DNA of 64,000 bases from Lanius collurio. Lineage: Eukaryota; Chordata; Aves; Passeriformes; Laniidae. Below are positions 1 to 10,590 of this stretch, in pieces. Under the pieces are notes generated by a model, which was given only the letters and a program-made list of their open reading frames with translations, was not told the DNA's origin and made no database searches. The position numbers were made by a program, and so were the translations under genes. How positions within the stretch are numbered: position 1 is the first letter of the stretch; the number at the start of each line of letters is the position of its first letter. Location: NCBI GenBank assembly GCA_020086605.1, contig JACBWW010000007.1, forward strand, positions 25,159,249-25,223,248. The letters run 5' to 3'.

Positions 1-40
1 GCTGTCTTTATACTTGTTGTGAGGATTCCCAATTACAAAA
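1..40 (+). repeat. 3' end of the 5' LTR (partial)
   Basis: This stretch aligns without gaps to the last 40 bases of the downstream LTR. The differences are at positions 21, 29, 31 and 39. The terminal dinucleotide is AA here and CA in the 3' copy, so the end has drifted. The rest of this LTR lies outside the window. Confidence 0.85.
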
Positions 41-42
41 AA

Positions 43-60
43 TGGTGGAGAAATGCTGGC
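43..60 (+). promoter_or_regulatory. Putative tRNA primer-binding site
   Basis: The sequence starts TGGTGGAGAAATGC two bases after the 5' LTR. TGG is expected because tRNAs end in CCA. Position and first bases fit a primer-binding site for minus-strand DNA synthesis. I could not match the full 18 bases to a specific tRNA, so the primer is unassigned. Confidence 0.5.
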
Positions 61-250
61 AAACGATCCCTGGAGAAGATAATTTGGTGATTTGTGAGTA
101 ACTCTCAATATCTCTTCTTGCTTTCGTTTCGATATCCCATCTATGAACAATGGAGGACTCATGGAAGGACTCATGGCTGTACGAACCACAAAGAGACATT
201 TGCTTTAAACTTAAAGGTTCTTGAACAGCAATATGTAGATTTTATCTTAA

Positions 251-1204
251 TTCAAGATAGAACTAAGAACTAACTTAATTCAGAAAGAACTAAGACGCTT
301 CCTAGCATGGCCGTTTAAAAACTTCTATGTTTCTTGGGATTTGATTCTTACCAAGGACTTTTGGGAAAATGTTTGGACACAGTTAATTTCTGAATCAAAA
401 AATATGCCAATGCAGGACTATTTCCGTGAATATTACCTGATTACAGAGACTGTTGAGCAATATTGGCTTTGTCCTGCTGCTGTATCAGCAGCGAACACGT
501 GGCTGAGCAGCGCACACGTTGCGGAGGGTTACTCCGCCATCCCGGAGACCGCGCGGCCCCAGCCGAGAGCGCCCAGTGAATTGCGGGTGGTGGCGAGGGA
601 GCTTCCGTGTGTGGGAGAGCCAACAGTGAGGCCAGGCACGGCGGGAGACGGGGCGGCGGCGAGAGAGGACGTGACGGGAGTAGAGGCAGGAGCAGCGCGG
701 CGGCGCGGGCCCGGCGGTGTTCGCCCTGAGGCAGCAGCGAGGGCAGTGGCGGCCGAGGTGTGTCCCAGCAATGGCAGCCCCGCGCCGTGTGGCGAGCGAC
801 GGTCCGAGCCCTGCACCGAGAAAGGCGGCGGCGATTGTGGCAGTCGCTATGGCGACCGTGGTGAGACACGCCGAGCAGACCCAGAGGGGTGTGGGGGCGA
901 GCAGGGAGCCGTGCTAGCCCACGGCCACACAGCCGACAGCAGCAGCGGCAGTGACGGCAGTGCCGGCAGTACAAAGCTGCGCACACGCGAACGCCTCACA
1001 GGGCGCGGCCGTGCAGCCACACGAATGCCCGGAAAGCGCGGAGCAGTCATGAGGAGCTCCAGAGGGGAAGTGAGCTCAGCGCCAAGCAGCGGTGCAAAGG
1101 TGGCCAAAGGTGGAGCAGCCAGCAAGGTCAGTGGGCACCAGCACGGCCCAACCGGACCCGCACGGCCCCACACAGGATCCCGAGGCGCCCAGACCCTGCG
1201 ATAG
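251..1204 (+). CDS. Unrecognised open frame spanning leader and GC-rich block of the LTR element
   Basis: This frame has no stop for 318 codons, from just after a TAA at 248 to the TAG at 1202-1204. The first ~75 codons are AT-rich and give a Trp/Phe/Tyr-rich sequence (for example WPFKNFYVSWD). The rest is extremely GC-rich and gives an Ala/Arg/Gly/Pro-rich, low-complexity sequence. The first in-frame ATG is near 402, inside the AT-rich part. I recognise no gag, env or host domain. High GC alone makes stops rare after about 480, and other frames are also open there, so only the crossing of the composition boundary is notable. It could be a remnant of a viral gag-like frame fused to a captured host 5' region, or a chance open frame. 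Coding status is unproven. Confidence 0.3.
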   Translation, partial: FKIELRTNLIQKELRRFLAWPFKNFYVSWDLILTKDFWENVWTQLISESKNMPMQDYFREYYLITETVEQYWLCPAAVSAANTWLSSAHVAEGYSAIPETARPQPRAPSELRVVARELPCVGEPTVRPGTAGDGAAAREDVTGVEAGAARRRGPGGVRPEAAARAVAAEVCPSNGSPAPCGERRSEPCTEKGGGDCGSRYGDRGETRRADPEGCGGEQGAVLAHGHTADSSSGSDGSAGSTKLRTRERLTGRGRAATRMPGKRGAVMRSSRGEVSSAPSSGAKVAKGGAASKVSGHQHGPTGPARPHTGSRGAQTLR

Positions 1205-1260
1205 GAACGCGCTGGTGGCCCCAGCCACGGCCATCCCGGCTGTGGCAGCTCCGATGTGAG
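480..1260 (+). other. GC- and CpG-rich block inside the LTR element, possible captured host 5' region
   Basis: Composition shifts sharply from AT-rich leader to GC-rich sequence with many CpG dinucleotides at about 480, and back at about 1260. It lies immediately upstream of the Y-box cold-shock segment. Vertebrate Y-box genes have GC-rich 5' untranslated and Ala/Pro/Gly-rich N-terminal coding regions, so this block may be that part of the captured transcript. That origin is inferred. I could not align it residue by residue to a Y-box N-terminus. Confidence 0.45.
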
Positions 1261-1330
1261 AAAAAACAAAAGTGAAAGCGAGAACAAAGGAACTCAGAAA
1301 AAAGGATAGGTTATCTCAGCTAGGGTTTTC

Positions 1331-1739
1331 AGAACTGCAAAATCATATAATGCAAAGAAAAATTACAGTTTCTTATTGAAAAACGATACTGGAGAAAGTA
1401 TTTTTGTCCATAAATCTGCTATTGTGAAAAATAACCCCAAAAGTGATGTTCCAAGCTTAGAAGAAGGACAAAGAGTAGAATTTAATATTGTGCAGGGAAG
1501 AAAGGGCTCACAAGGCAGCATGTGTTACAGGCCCTGGGGGTGCTCCTGTGAAAGGTAGTAGATATGCTGGACAATATCCCCATAATCCCTATCCTTTCCC
1601 TTATCCCTCCTTCCCCTTTTATCCCATGCCCATTTATCCCCCATATATGCCCAGCCCAAATTTCCCTTTCTGGTTCCCCTCACAAAACCAGGCTTTTCCA
1701 TTTGCCATGAATTCCTTTGCAATGCCGATGGGGGGATGA
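1331..1739 (+). pseudogene. Y-box-type cold-shock domain gene captured in an LTR element, frameshifted
   Basis: The first frame (1331-1558) matches the vertebrate Y-box cold-shock domain. It includes NDTGESIFVHKSAIVKNNP, which contains the RNP2-like FVH core and the AIxKNNP signature of YBX proteins, followed by VEFNIVQGRKG. The upstream RTAKSYNAKKNYSF aligns position by position with the domain's RNP1 strand but has lost key residues: the Trp of KWFN is Ser and the glycines of GYGF are Asn and Ser. The domain end, VTGPGGAPVKGSRYA, is in a different frame (1488-1739), so there is one indel between about 1505 and 1520. In place of the usual basic/acidic C-terminal islands there is a Tyr/Phe/Pro/Asn-rich tail ending in a TGA at 1737-1739. 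Cold-shock domains bind single-stranded RNA or DNA. Whether other copies of this element keep the frame intact is unknown. Confidence 0.8.
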
Positions 1740-1967
1740 AAAGGAGGGAGGGAAGAAATTAACTGTCATTTTCTAAGATTCCAACAGATACAGAAAGGAA
1801 AAAAATCCTCTCCTGACTCAGTTCCATCTGAAGCATGCTCAAGTCCTGTCTCCCTTCTGATGCTCCAAAGAAAATCTCTTTGGTTATTTGGGGACTCAAG
1901 AGAGTGGCTTCCTTTCCTTTGAAATTGTTTTGTTGTTTATCCAACTATTTCCAATGTTATTTTATTT
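1740..1967 (+). other. 3' untranslated interior of the LTR element
   Basis: AT-rich sequence lies between the stop of the cold-shock/tail frame and the polypurine tract. I see no coding feature. It may be captured 3' UTR or element sequence. Confidence 0.5.
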
Positions 1968-1983
1968 AAAAAGAAAGGGTGAA
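1968..1983 (+). promoter_or_regulatory. Polypurine tract before the 3' LTR
   Basis: Fifteen of 16 bases are purines (AAAAAGAAAGGGTGAA), ending one base before the LTR's TG. This is the standard plus-strand primer site of retroviruses and LTR retrotransposons, and it fixes the element's orientation as +. Confidence 0.85.
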
Positions 1984-1984
1984 T

Positions 1985-2273
1985 TGTGGAGGTGCCTCCC
2001 CTGAAATCCCAGGGGGAGGGACCCTTCAGGGTACGGATCTGTCCCTGTCCCTGCTCCCATGTCACGTGTGCCCCATACCTGTGCCTTGGTTGGTTTGGGT
2101 GCCCGGGCCCGAAGAAGAGACGAGGGTCCCATGAATGGGATCTGCCTGGGAACTCCAGCCATGAGGCTGGAGGAATAAAATAATCCCTGAACAGCTACAA
2201 AAATATTGCCTCATCTTTCCTTCCAAGTTCATCGCTGTCTTTATACTTGTTGTAAGGATTCTCCATTACAACA
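1985..2273 (+). repeat. Complete 3' LTR (289 bp)
   Basis: It begins TGTGGAGGTGCC directly after the polypurine tract and ends TTACAACA, giving the canonical TG...CA termini. Its last 40 bases match window bases 1-40. An AATAAA polyadenylation signal lies at 2174-2179, which puts U3 mainly in 1985 to about 2190. No obvious TATA box is visible. Its length is in the range of short avian ERV LTRs. Confidence 0.87.
2174..2179 (+). terminator. LTR polyadenylation signal AATAAA
   Basis: Canonical AATAAA about 95 bases before the LTR end. A GT/T-rich stretch (about 2235-2255) downstream could serve as the cleavage-stimulating element. Confidence 0.7.
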
Positions 2274-5200
2274 GCCATGGAATGGTAATAATTTTTCAAA
2301 AGTGATTTTTAAGAAGGAACTTGAAAATAAAAAGTGATGGGTCAGTAATTAAAGCAGGATGGCTACCTTTCAACATTCATCCCTAACGTGAGCAAACAAA
2401 AAGGAGCAGTAGAAAACTGGCCAACCACTATAGGTGGCCTATACATTAAATTCAAAATTGAAGCCCCTCTATATGTAATACTACAGCAATTTGTAATATT
2501 ATGGAATCTCTATTATGTATTGATTTCCAGCACAACTGGCAGGACTCAGTACAAAGGAATCAGGCTTGCTGCTTGCACAAAGGGTCAGCAGTTTCTGTCT
2601 TCCCTTCTCTCCAATGGTCTAAAATAGATAAAGCCATCCAAAGCTACTGTTGTTTTCAATTCTATCCTGTCTATCATGAACCAAAGAGTTCTGTAAAAAT
2701 CATCCATTCTGCTCTCACTCCATTTTTACAGGAGACACTCAGGTGACTTTACTCAAACTTTCCAAATGTATGTCTTCAATAAAAGAGAACAAAATTTCAT
2801 CCACTGTATAGAAATTCTGGTTAACAATAGACAGAAACTAGCTATCCTCTTTTACTAAAACATCTGTCAAACATCAAGTTTAGCAGTTCAGCATGGGTGG
2901 AAAAAATCTTACAAGGCAATTTATGAGTTCTTCTTTGTCTTCAGAAAAACACTTTAAGAGATTTTAACCACTTTTTATTTCTCAGAGAGTCAGTTTAGAT
3001 AAATATAGCCATCACCAGTGTTTGCAAGTGAGACAAGTAACCAGTGATTAAACAGTCAACACCTTTAAGTTGAAGGTATTTCCTTCAAGAGAAGAGAACA
3101 TTCACTTCTCTGGAGGAATTGGCTTAAACAGAAAGCTCAACTTTTTATCAATATTGTTAATATTTTCCACCTCTGACTGCAAGGTAACTAGAATTAGTGG
3201 AGTCCATAGCCTAATTTCATTGGGTGCATATTACCTAAATTTTTAAGGATAAAAGTATAAAACTTGATTGCTTTTGTGCATGTCCCAGCAAGCTGAAAAC
3301 TCCAGCAACATTGTCTCTACTATCCACTACATTCCTGGCTGGTTGAAGGATTATGGCTCTTTTGCCTTCTTACTCTCACATCCTGCTCTAAACCAAATGT
3401 TATCCAGCAACATAAAACCCTTTTATACATAAAAAATATGAAAAAAATTAGGTGGAGTGAATGACAAATATTGGAACGGAGTGAAATCATGCAATCTATG
3501 TAGCTACAGGTTGATCTGCCCCTGGGGTGGGCTTGGAAGAACAAACAGGCTTTGAGAAAGACTCCTGTGGAGATACAAGGACACTTGAGCAATATACAAG
3601 TACTGGAGGAAAAGAGCTGTGCAGAAAGTACTCCTGGTAACCACAGATTTAGCTCTTCAGATACACAAATATGAACAAAATATTCTAGGCTGGGCTCCTG
3701 CCTCCTAAAAGAGAGATTTTTCTATCATGTTTTGCATATTTTTAGGTCATTAGTAATGTATAATGCACATCTTCTATAGCTATTAGGAAATGTCCGTCTT
3801 TTTGAGATCATTATGGACACTGACTTTTTGCTTCTGGTTTAGAAAAATGCTAGGCACATATTGAAGAAGATAACTTGGGAAACAAAACATTTTTTCAGAC
3901 ATACAACAACAAACATACCATGACTGCAAATCCAAACCCGTTTACATCAGTTACTATATAGAGATGAATATTGATTCCTAAATTCTTATTCCTACACCAG
4001 ACTATTGAGGCTAAAGAGACTACATGGGGAAAGTTTAACCAAATCCTTTAAAGGTCCAGCTCAGGCTGTAGCAGTACCTAAACAATAAGTAAATTATAAA
4101 AAGATGTTCTTCATGGAAATCAGCCTTTTCCTGCCATAAAACATGGAAAACCACTGTAGATGCAGAATAAGCCATTCTTTCCCCTTGTGCAAATGTGTCA
4201 TTTGTCAGCCAGACCCAGGAGCAGCTGAGTATTGTGATCTAGTACCACTTTCACAGCTAAAACAGAACAGGAATTGAAAAAGAACCCAAACAAATAGAAA
4301 AAGTATTTGAAATGTTTGGAGACAATCCATGTCTAGCCATGGGAATTTCTCTGCTGACCCCCTCAGACCAACATAAATAATTTATTTCCACAAGTATAAT
4401 GTCACTGCACATCAAACACATACTGGGGTTAAAGAACCAGGCCAATTCTTTCCATGTTGCTCTTTTGCATCAATCCCATTAGCTCCCCAGCACACCAGGT
4501 CTCTAGTGCAGGAGATGAGTATTTGGGCATTACCATGAGCCTTTGTCCACCCTCCCTGACAGACTGCGATTTCATGGTCTCTGGGAATATTTATGTTTGT
4601 TAATCCATTTTGGATTGCCTCTCCTTTGTTTTACATCTAAATATGATACTCCCGTGGAAACTGGATTAGCAGGAAAATTTCTTTTATAAATTAATTAAAT
4701 AATTCCAGTCTTTATTCCTTAGAAAATGAGAAAGCCACAGAAACAAAGACATTGGTTATCTTCTATGAAGGGTTTTATAGTGCAATAATCATCTATAAAT
4801 GAACGCTTTCTCGTGTCAAATTTATAAAAGGTAGCAATTAAAATTTTGACACGTACTGCACTATAGATTGTTGAACAGAAATATCAAAAAATTGTGCTCT
4901 GTCCCCACATAAAATTGTGACAGTTCATGTGACACACTAGGAATATCTTTCAATATCAACAATACAAGGTACAGTATCTGACCAGAATCTGAGTGGAATG
5001 ACTCCTTATGATTTATTTGGCTCTTAGGTAAGACTTCAGCCCAACTGATTAGCTGTCAAATAACTACATTGTTATTTCTGATGACTATACTACCTTAAAT
5101 TGATATTGGAAAAAATCACAAACAAATAAAACCAACATCCCAGAAGAGCTAGCAGTCAATAAGTATGTTAATCCCATACTGGCAACAAAAATCAACTCCA

Positions 5201-8200
5201 GTGTAAGTAGATGAGTTTTAAACATCTTCGTATGAGAGAGTGGTCACCTTTCATCCCTTAAATATAAATGCAGATACACATCTGGTCACAATATTTTATT
5301 TAGCCTTTGCAGTAGCACTAGTATTGAGTACTGGCCATTCTGCTATTCTTCCAAATAAAATCCTTTCCTTTTTATTTCCATTTTCCTTCTTCAAGCAAAC
5401 ATAGGCTTTGTGCTTTCCCCAGCTTTGCTTCCTAACACCTGCAATTCAAGTTACGACAAATTGCACCTAAAAATTCTCCACGATCTCCACAGTTCCAAGA
5501 ATCTCATCAGCAAGAAGACAGAGAAAATATTTTAGGAAATTGGCAAGAAAAAAAAAAAGCAAAATGTTCTGCAGAGAAATCAAGGCACAGAGTCTGAAGT
5601 GAAAAGGGTCTCAGCGATTGATTGTGATAATGAATAGCACAATGCCCAGCACTCAGGTGCTTGGCCCCGGGAACACAACTCTGTAGTGAGTCAGATATTT
5701 ATTGTTTGACACAACAGGACAGGCATGAGGAACATGATTCAGCTGTGAAGATTGTGTTAACAGTTTTTAATTAGATCTTCTTTTTCAAAACAATTTCTTT
5801 GCATGCTGGTGAAAGGAAAAGATAAAGCTGTCCTTCTTTTCTTTTTTTTTTCCTATCAGATTGAAAGCACCTCTTCTGGAAAGGCATGGAATTCAGTATT
5901 TCTGATCATCACAAATGAGTTATACTTTTATCCTAATTAAATGCAATATTATAGCACCAGTCTTTCTCTCGTATCACCCACTCAGTTGCAGGGCTAGAAG
6001 AGCAGCTCACAAACCCAGGTCACTCATGATGTATCTACTGGCACCAGACCTCCCTCTCTACTCAAGGTGTGAGCCATCACTGACCTTGTGGCAACTTCCT
6101 GTCTGTCAGACATAGAAGACAGTAACATCTGAAAGCCAGTGAATAAAGATTTGCAGGGCTCTTTATTGCTGTGCTGAAGAAGATGGTGGGCACAGCCCCA
6201 CACCACATGACAAAATGAAAGAAAATATTGCTGGAGGTCAGATATCGTTGTGGAGATTTGAAGATCATAGAGTTCATGAAGTTATGAAAGGTGTGGAAGT
6301 CATCTCAGAATCTGATGCATTCTGAATTGCTTTGATTTAAGTACTACTTAAATAAACACTAATATCAGGAAATTATTTTTACTTGATTTCAAGTTTCTTT
6401 GAGGGGATAAAAAAAGTATTCTCAAACTGATAGTAATGAACTTCATTTTAAACAACAGCTTAATTCAGTGCTTCAGACTGTGACCTCCTAACTCACATGG
6501 GTCAGTCACTCCACAGCACAAAGGCTCCTGTGGTGCAGAGCAATAAGGTGATTTGAAGCAAATCCCCTCCCTGACTCTACTTACCAAGCATCAGTCCAGT
6601 CTGCAGAACATCCCTGATACATGTAAAGCAGATTCATTTCAGAGGAAACAGAACCTGAACTTCTACCCCAGATAGCTATTCACATGTAGGTTACTGCAAC
6701 CCCTAATGAGGACACTGAGGTCTGCATAAAGAACTAAGGCACTTCACCACTTAATCTTGTAGCATTTATCAAACATACACAGACCCAAGAAAGGCCTCAA
6801 ACCATGAGAACCCTCCTGCAATGGCTCCATAATTCTGCATAAAGTACTAAGTACTGCATAAGTTTCCTATTTGCTGATGACTGACAGTCCTCAAATCACC
6901 CCTACTGCTCCTTCCCTCCCCAAGAATTAAAGGCTGGAAGTCTTTATCCAGTGTAGTGCTCTCACCCCATTGCTGAACCCTCCTGTTTCTCCTAATGTTC
7001 TTTTTGGGTTTTTTATCCTTCCTATTGCTTCCTTCTATAATGGCAAGTTTCAGCATCACTGGAAATACAAGCACAGCCTAACTCCAAGCTCCATTGTAAA
7101 TCTGCACTGTAAGTGCACTGAAAGTTTCTTGAGCAGCTGCTCAAGCTCACACCAGACTCAGAAGACTATTAAGCTGCAAGAGGATTGGCAATCCATGGCA
7201 CAATAAATTAGGTGATAAAGCAGTTCTAAACCTCTGTTACACCACCTGTCCTCTACCCACCACAGCAGGCAGGGCCACTCCACCCCGTTCCATTCCATTC
7301 CGTTCCATTCCATGTTTTGGCAGAGAGATGCATGCACCCCATACCCTGACTCACTCCTTTGGCACTACATCCCTTATTGCTGAGAGTTTGCTGCTCCTTG
7401 GCAGCAGTCTGCTCCTAAATTTGAGGGCAGCTCAGACAGTTAGAAATAAGGAGTTCAGAGCCCTTGCTTCTTCAAATCTCTCTTAGAGAGGCAGCAGGTT
7501 TTTGAGAAAAAAGAAGTACAGATTCTGAAATCTTTGGGATCAACAAGATTAGGAATGTGTCAGCAGCACAGATAAAAAGATAATTAGGTTTCCAAGAGAC
7601 CAGCTTTTAAAAAGTAATTAATTTTGTTCAGGATAGTCAAGAAAATTCATGAGACTTTCTTCTTGTGGTACAGAAGGTAAAAAGAGAAAAGACATCTGCC
7701 TTATGAAATTTTAATCTCCAGCACAGTTTGCAAAATTATATATTATACAAATACATTAATCAGGAGAGTTCTGTGTCTTCTTTGACTTCTTGACCATTCT
7801 TATGTGCCAAAAATGTAATTTTTTTCAAAAATATAATAGTGTCAGCAGGATGCATAAGGTGCTTCTAAGGGAGATAACAAGAGCTCAGAAGTGGAGAAAA
7901 GATGGAGAATCGAAATGAAATAGCAAAGAGTGTTCACATCAGTCATGCAGGCTCTCAAATACATCTCCCACCTCTTTGGAAAGAGATTTAAAAATTGAAA
8001 CATGAAGGCATACAGCAACTCATCTAAACTAAACAAACAACAGCAGACAGCATGATCTCTCCTCCTCTGTTCTCAGATTAATCTGATTTACTGCATCCTG
8101 TCACAGATAATGAATAGCTAAGGTGCAGACAATTGTTCCTAACAAACCTGGGATTTTTCTTACGGTTGTGGCCAGGAAAATATGTTAAGCCAGACCTGAG

Positions 8201-9890
8201 ACTTGCTTTATATCCTATGAGAGCGAATGAGGGTGAAAAGTTGTTCTCAGGTTTTGTGGGAATGGCTAGGCTGGGATTTCCAGATGGTGCCAGGATCCCT
8301 CTTCAACCCCCCAGCACTAAACACCCTTGCCAGTGCCCTCTCCCCTCCTGCAGGCCTGGCTGGATGTCCTGAAGCTGCTGCTACTCCATCCCCTCCTAAG
8401 GCTGGAATGCAGAAGCACAGGCTGCATATACACAGGCCATACCTAATTAGCCATTACAGCCTAATGGGCAGGCAGTGAAAGCCTTCATTGACTCCTTCTG
8501 AATGGTGCTAATGGTGAGAGGAGGGAGGTTAAGGATCTACCCTGGGAGGGCACACAGAGTGCCCAGGCCTTGAAGGAGTCCTTTTAGGTTACTGTTTGTT
8601 TGATTAGCATCAAACTAAAGGGAAAAATGAAACAAATAATAATAATAGTGAGTAAAAATAATAAGCCAGTACATGCCCTGACATCAAGGGCTAATGTGAA
8701 GAAGAGTTCTTGAAAATGCTGCTGCTTTCACACTGATCCCTGTAGCTGCCTCTTTTCCCACTAGATCTTGCCCCAGGTGTCCTGTGTTGTGGCACCTTTC
8801 AGCTGGGCTGAGCCCAGGCTGCTGCAATTGCCCTTTGCCTCTCAGCTGGGCACAGGGCTGATGTCAGCACACCTGCAGCTTCCCGGTGTGGTGCTCTGGT
8901 TTCCCCCAGCAGACGCAGACAATTTAATCATTTCCACAATAACTTTTTGTTTCATTTCCATCACGTCCTCCACTTGATGGAAGACAGGGATGATTGCTGC
9001 TAATGTTAACATGTCACCAGGGCCTGATGTTGCAAATCTTCCCTTACACATAATGTTACGCTTCAGCAGCAGTCCTTAGGTGAATAATGAAAATTTAACC
9101 AAGTAAAGGAATTACAAGATCAGGTCCATAGTGAAATTTATAAGCACAGTAAATGCCATAGATTTTCTGCATTGAGTCTCCTGTTATTTTTTTTGCCATG
9201 GAAATACTGAGATCGCATGAACCAGGGCAAACTCGGGTCACAAAGATTAATATACAGATTTATCATGTCTACAATATACAACTGTACATGCTGGATGATC
9301 CAAAAAATAGTGAAACCCAAGATGAAAGTACACACAATGAAGGAATTTTGATAGTTTAAACAGCTCTGCTTCATTTTATAATGTTCCGTTACCCCACAAA
9401 TAATGTAGCTGTCATAACAAATAGTAACAGTGATAGATACTAAGGAAAGCTGGATGGCGTGCAAGGCTGTGGATACAGCTCCAATGTTCAGGTCTGAAAT
9501 GACTTTAAACTTAATATTTCTTGGACTGCTCAGCCCTGGCAAGGGCTGCTACAGTATTTCTCAATTTACAAATCTAATCTGTATCAAATAGCATACAGTA
9601 AAATGTAACACTGTGTTGACCTGAGCACAGTTAAGGCCATATATGGTTTTCACAGATGAACCTGGGTAGTTAGGTTTCTATCTGGAAGACTCTCACAGAC
9701 CTCAAGAGCTTCTCAAATACCTTTAAAAAGCAGAAAGGGAAGAATAACGTGGCCTGACATTTGCTGGTTGGATGCTGTCCATCACATCTGCAATGAGTGA
9801 TCTCAGGCTCAGTGCAGCTGCTGTCAGCTTGGCAGCACTGCCCCTTGCTCAGTGTGTTTGGAGTAGCACCCCATTTTCAGATGGTTGACA
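2274..9890. other. AT-rich non-coding stretch, no gene recognised
   Basis: Only short ORFs of fewer than about 100 codons with no recognisable domain occur here. A short TTCCA-type pentanucleotide run lies at about 7287-7313. No RNA gene or clear transposon end was found. It reads as intergenic or intronic DNA. Confidence 0.6.
7287..7313. repeat. Short (TTCCA)n run
   Basis: About five units of TTCCA, one altered to TTCCG, within CCGTTCCATTCCATTCCG and the following bases. It is too short to call a satellite. Confidence 0.7.
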
Positions 9891-9899
9891 TCAGAAGAT

Positions 9900-10590
9900 G
9901 ATAGGTCACGTGAGGTTGGGAGAGACCCAGTCTACCCCCCAGCCCAAAGGGCCAGCACTGGGGACAGACTAGGCTGCTCAGGGCTTGAACGAGTAAGGCC
10001 TTGAAACCCCCCAGGGATGAGGGCAGCACAGCCACTCAGGGTGGTGTGAGTGGCCTCCTCCTGGGGAAATTTTCTCCCTATACTCAGCCTGAACCTTTCT
10101 CATTCCAACTTGGGGCCATTGCTTCTTGCCTTCCCATCCTGTATCATAGTGAGGAGTCCCACTCCATCTCTTCCATGACCCTTTGGTGCTGCTGGGGACT
10201 TTCAAGTGCCCCAAAGACACTGCTTTTCCCAGCTGACCCAGACTAACTTCCCCAGCATCTCCTCATGGGGCAAGTGTCCAGCCCTACCACCCTGGGGGCC
10301 CTCCCTTGAGCTCCCTCCAGTTTGTCCATGTCTTTCCTGTGCCAGGTCCCAAAACTGGATTCAGTATTTGGATGTGGTCTGGCGAGTGCCACACAGAGAG
10401 GGACAATCCCTTCCCCTGACCTTTGAGCTGTATCCCTGGTCGCACAGTTTAGGAGCTGCTGGCTGCCTTTGCTGTCAGAGCACACCTCAGTGGTGTTCAG
10501 CTGATTGCCCACTGTGACCTCAGGGCTGCACTGAAGCACTGCAGAGCTGCTCCCCAGCCCCATCCTCTTACAGTGTCCTTGCAGGGGGGT
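9900..10590 (-). mobile_element. CR1 LINE 3' part, degraded
   Basis: Read on the minus strand, it follows the order of the avian CR1 3' coding end. It has the equivalents of 'gattgtccc...ctctg', 'cagttttggg', 'aagacatggacaaactggag', 'tgaggagatgctgggga', then the 'aggttcaggctgagtatagg' block and the 'ggttggaa'-type tail region near 9910. In intact CR1 this encodes the C-terminal end of the reverse-transcriptase ORF and the 3' UTR. Many substitutions and indels break every frame (the minus-strand frame at 10243-10677 is a remnant). The 5' limit near 10590 is approximate. It is an old, inactive, 5'-truncated copy. Confidence 0.72.

Larger units (their letters stand above)
1..2273 (+). mobile_element. 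Compact LTR retroelement carrying a captured Y-box/cold-shock gene
   Basis: Bases 1-40 repeat as bases 2234-2273 with 36 of 40 identical, which is the signature of two LTR ends. A TGG-starting primer-site-like sequence follows the first copy and a polypurine tract precedes the second. The interior between the LTRs is only about 1.94 kb, far shorter than a full retrovirus. I see no protease, reverse transcriptase, integrase or envelope motif in any frame. The interior has an AT-rich leader (41-480), a GC/CpG-rich block (about 480-1260), a cold-shock-domain segment (1331-1560), an aromatic/proline-rich tail (to 1739) and a short 3' untranslated stretch. The element is therefore probably non-autonomous and mobilised in trans. 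The 5' LTR is cut by the window edge, so the target-site duplication cannot be checked. Class (ERVL-like or other) is not settled. Confidence 0.82.

Noticed and set aside
441..1287. Minus-strand ORFs of 95-181 codons in the LTR element's GC-rich block
   Set aside because: They are shadows of GC-rich sequence with Arg/Pro/Leu-biased composition. Element orientation and the cold-shock domain are on the + strand.
9138..9542. 134-codon minus-strand ORF with hydrophobic stretches
   Set aside because: AT-rich sequence readily yields Ile/Phe/Leu-rich frames. I saw no start context, domain or splice evidence to support it.
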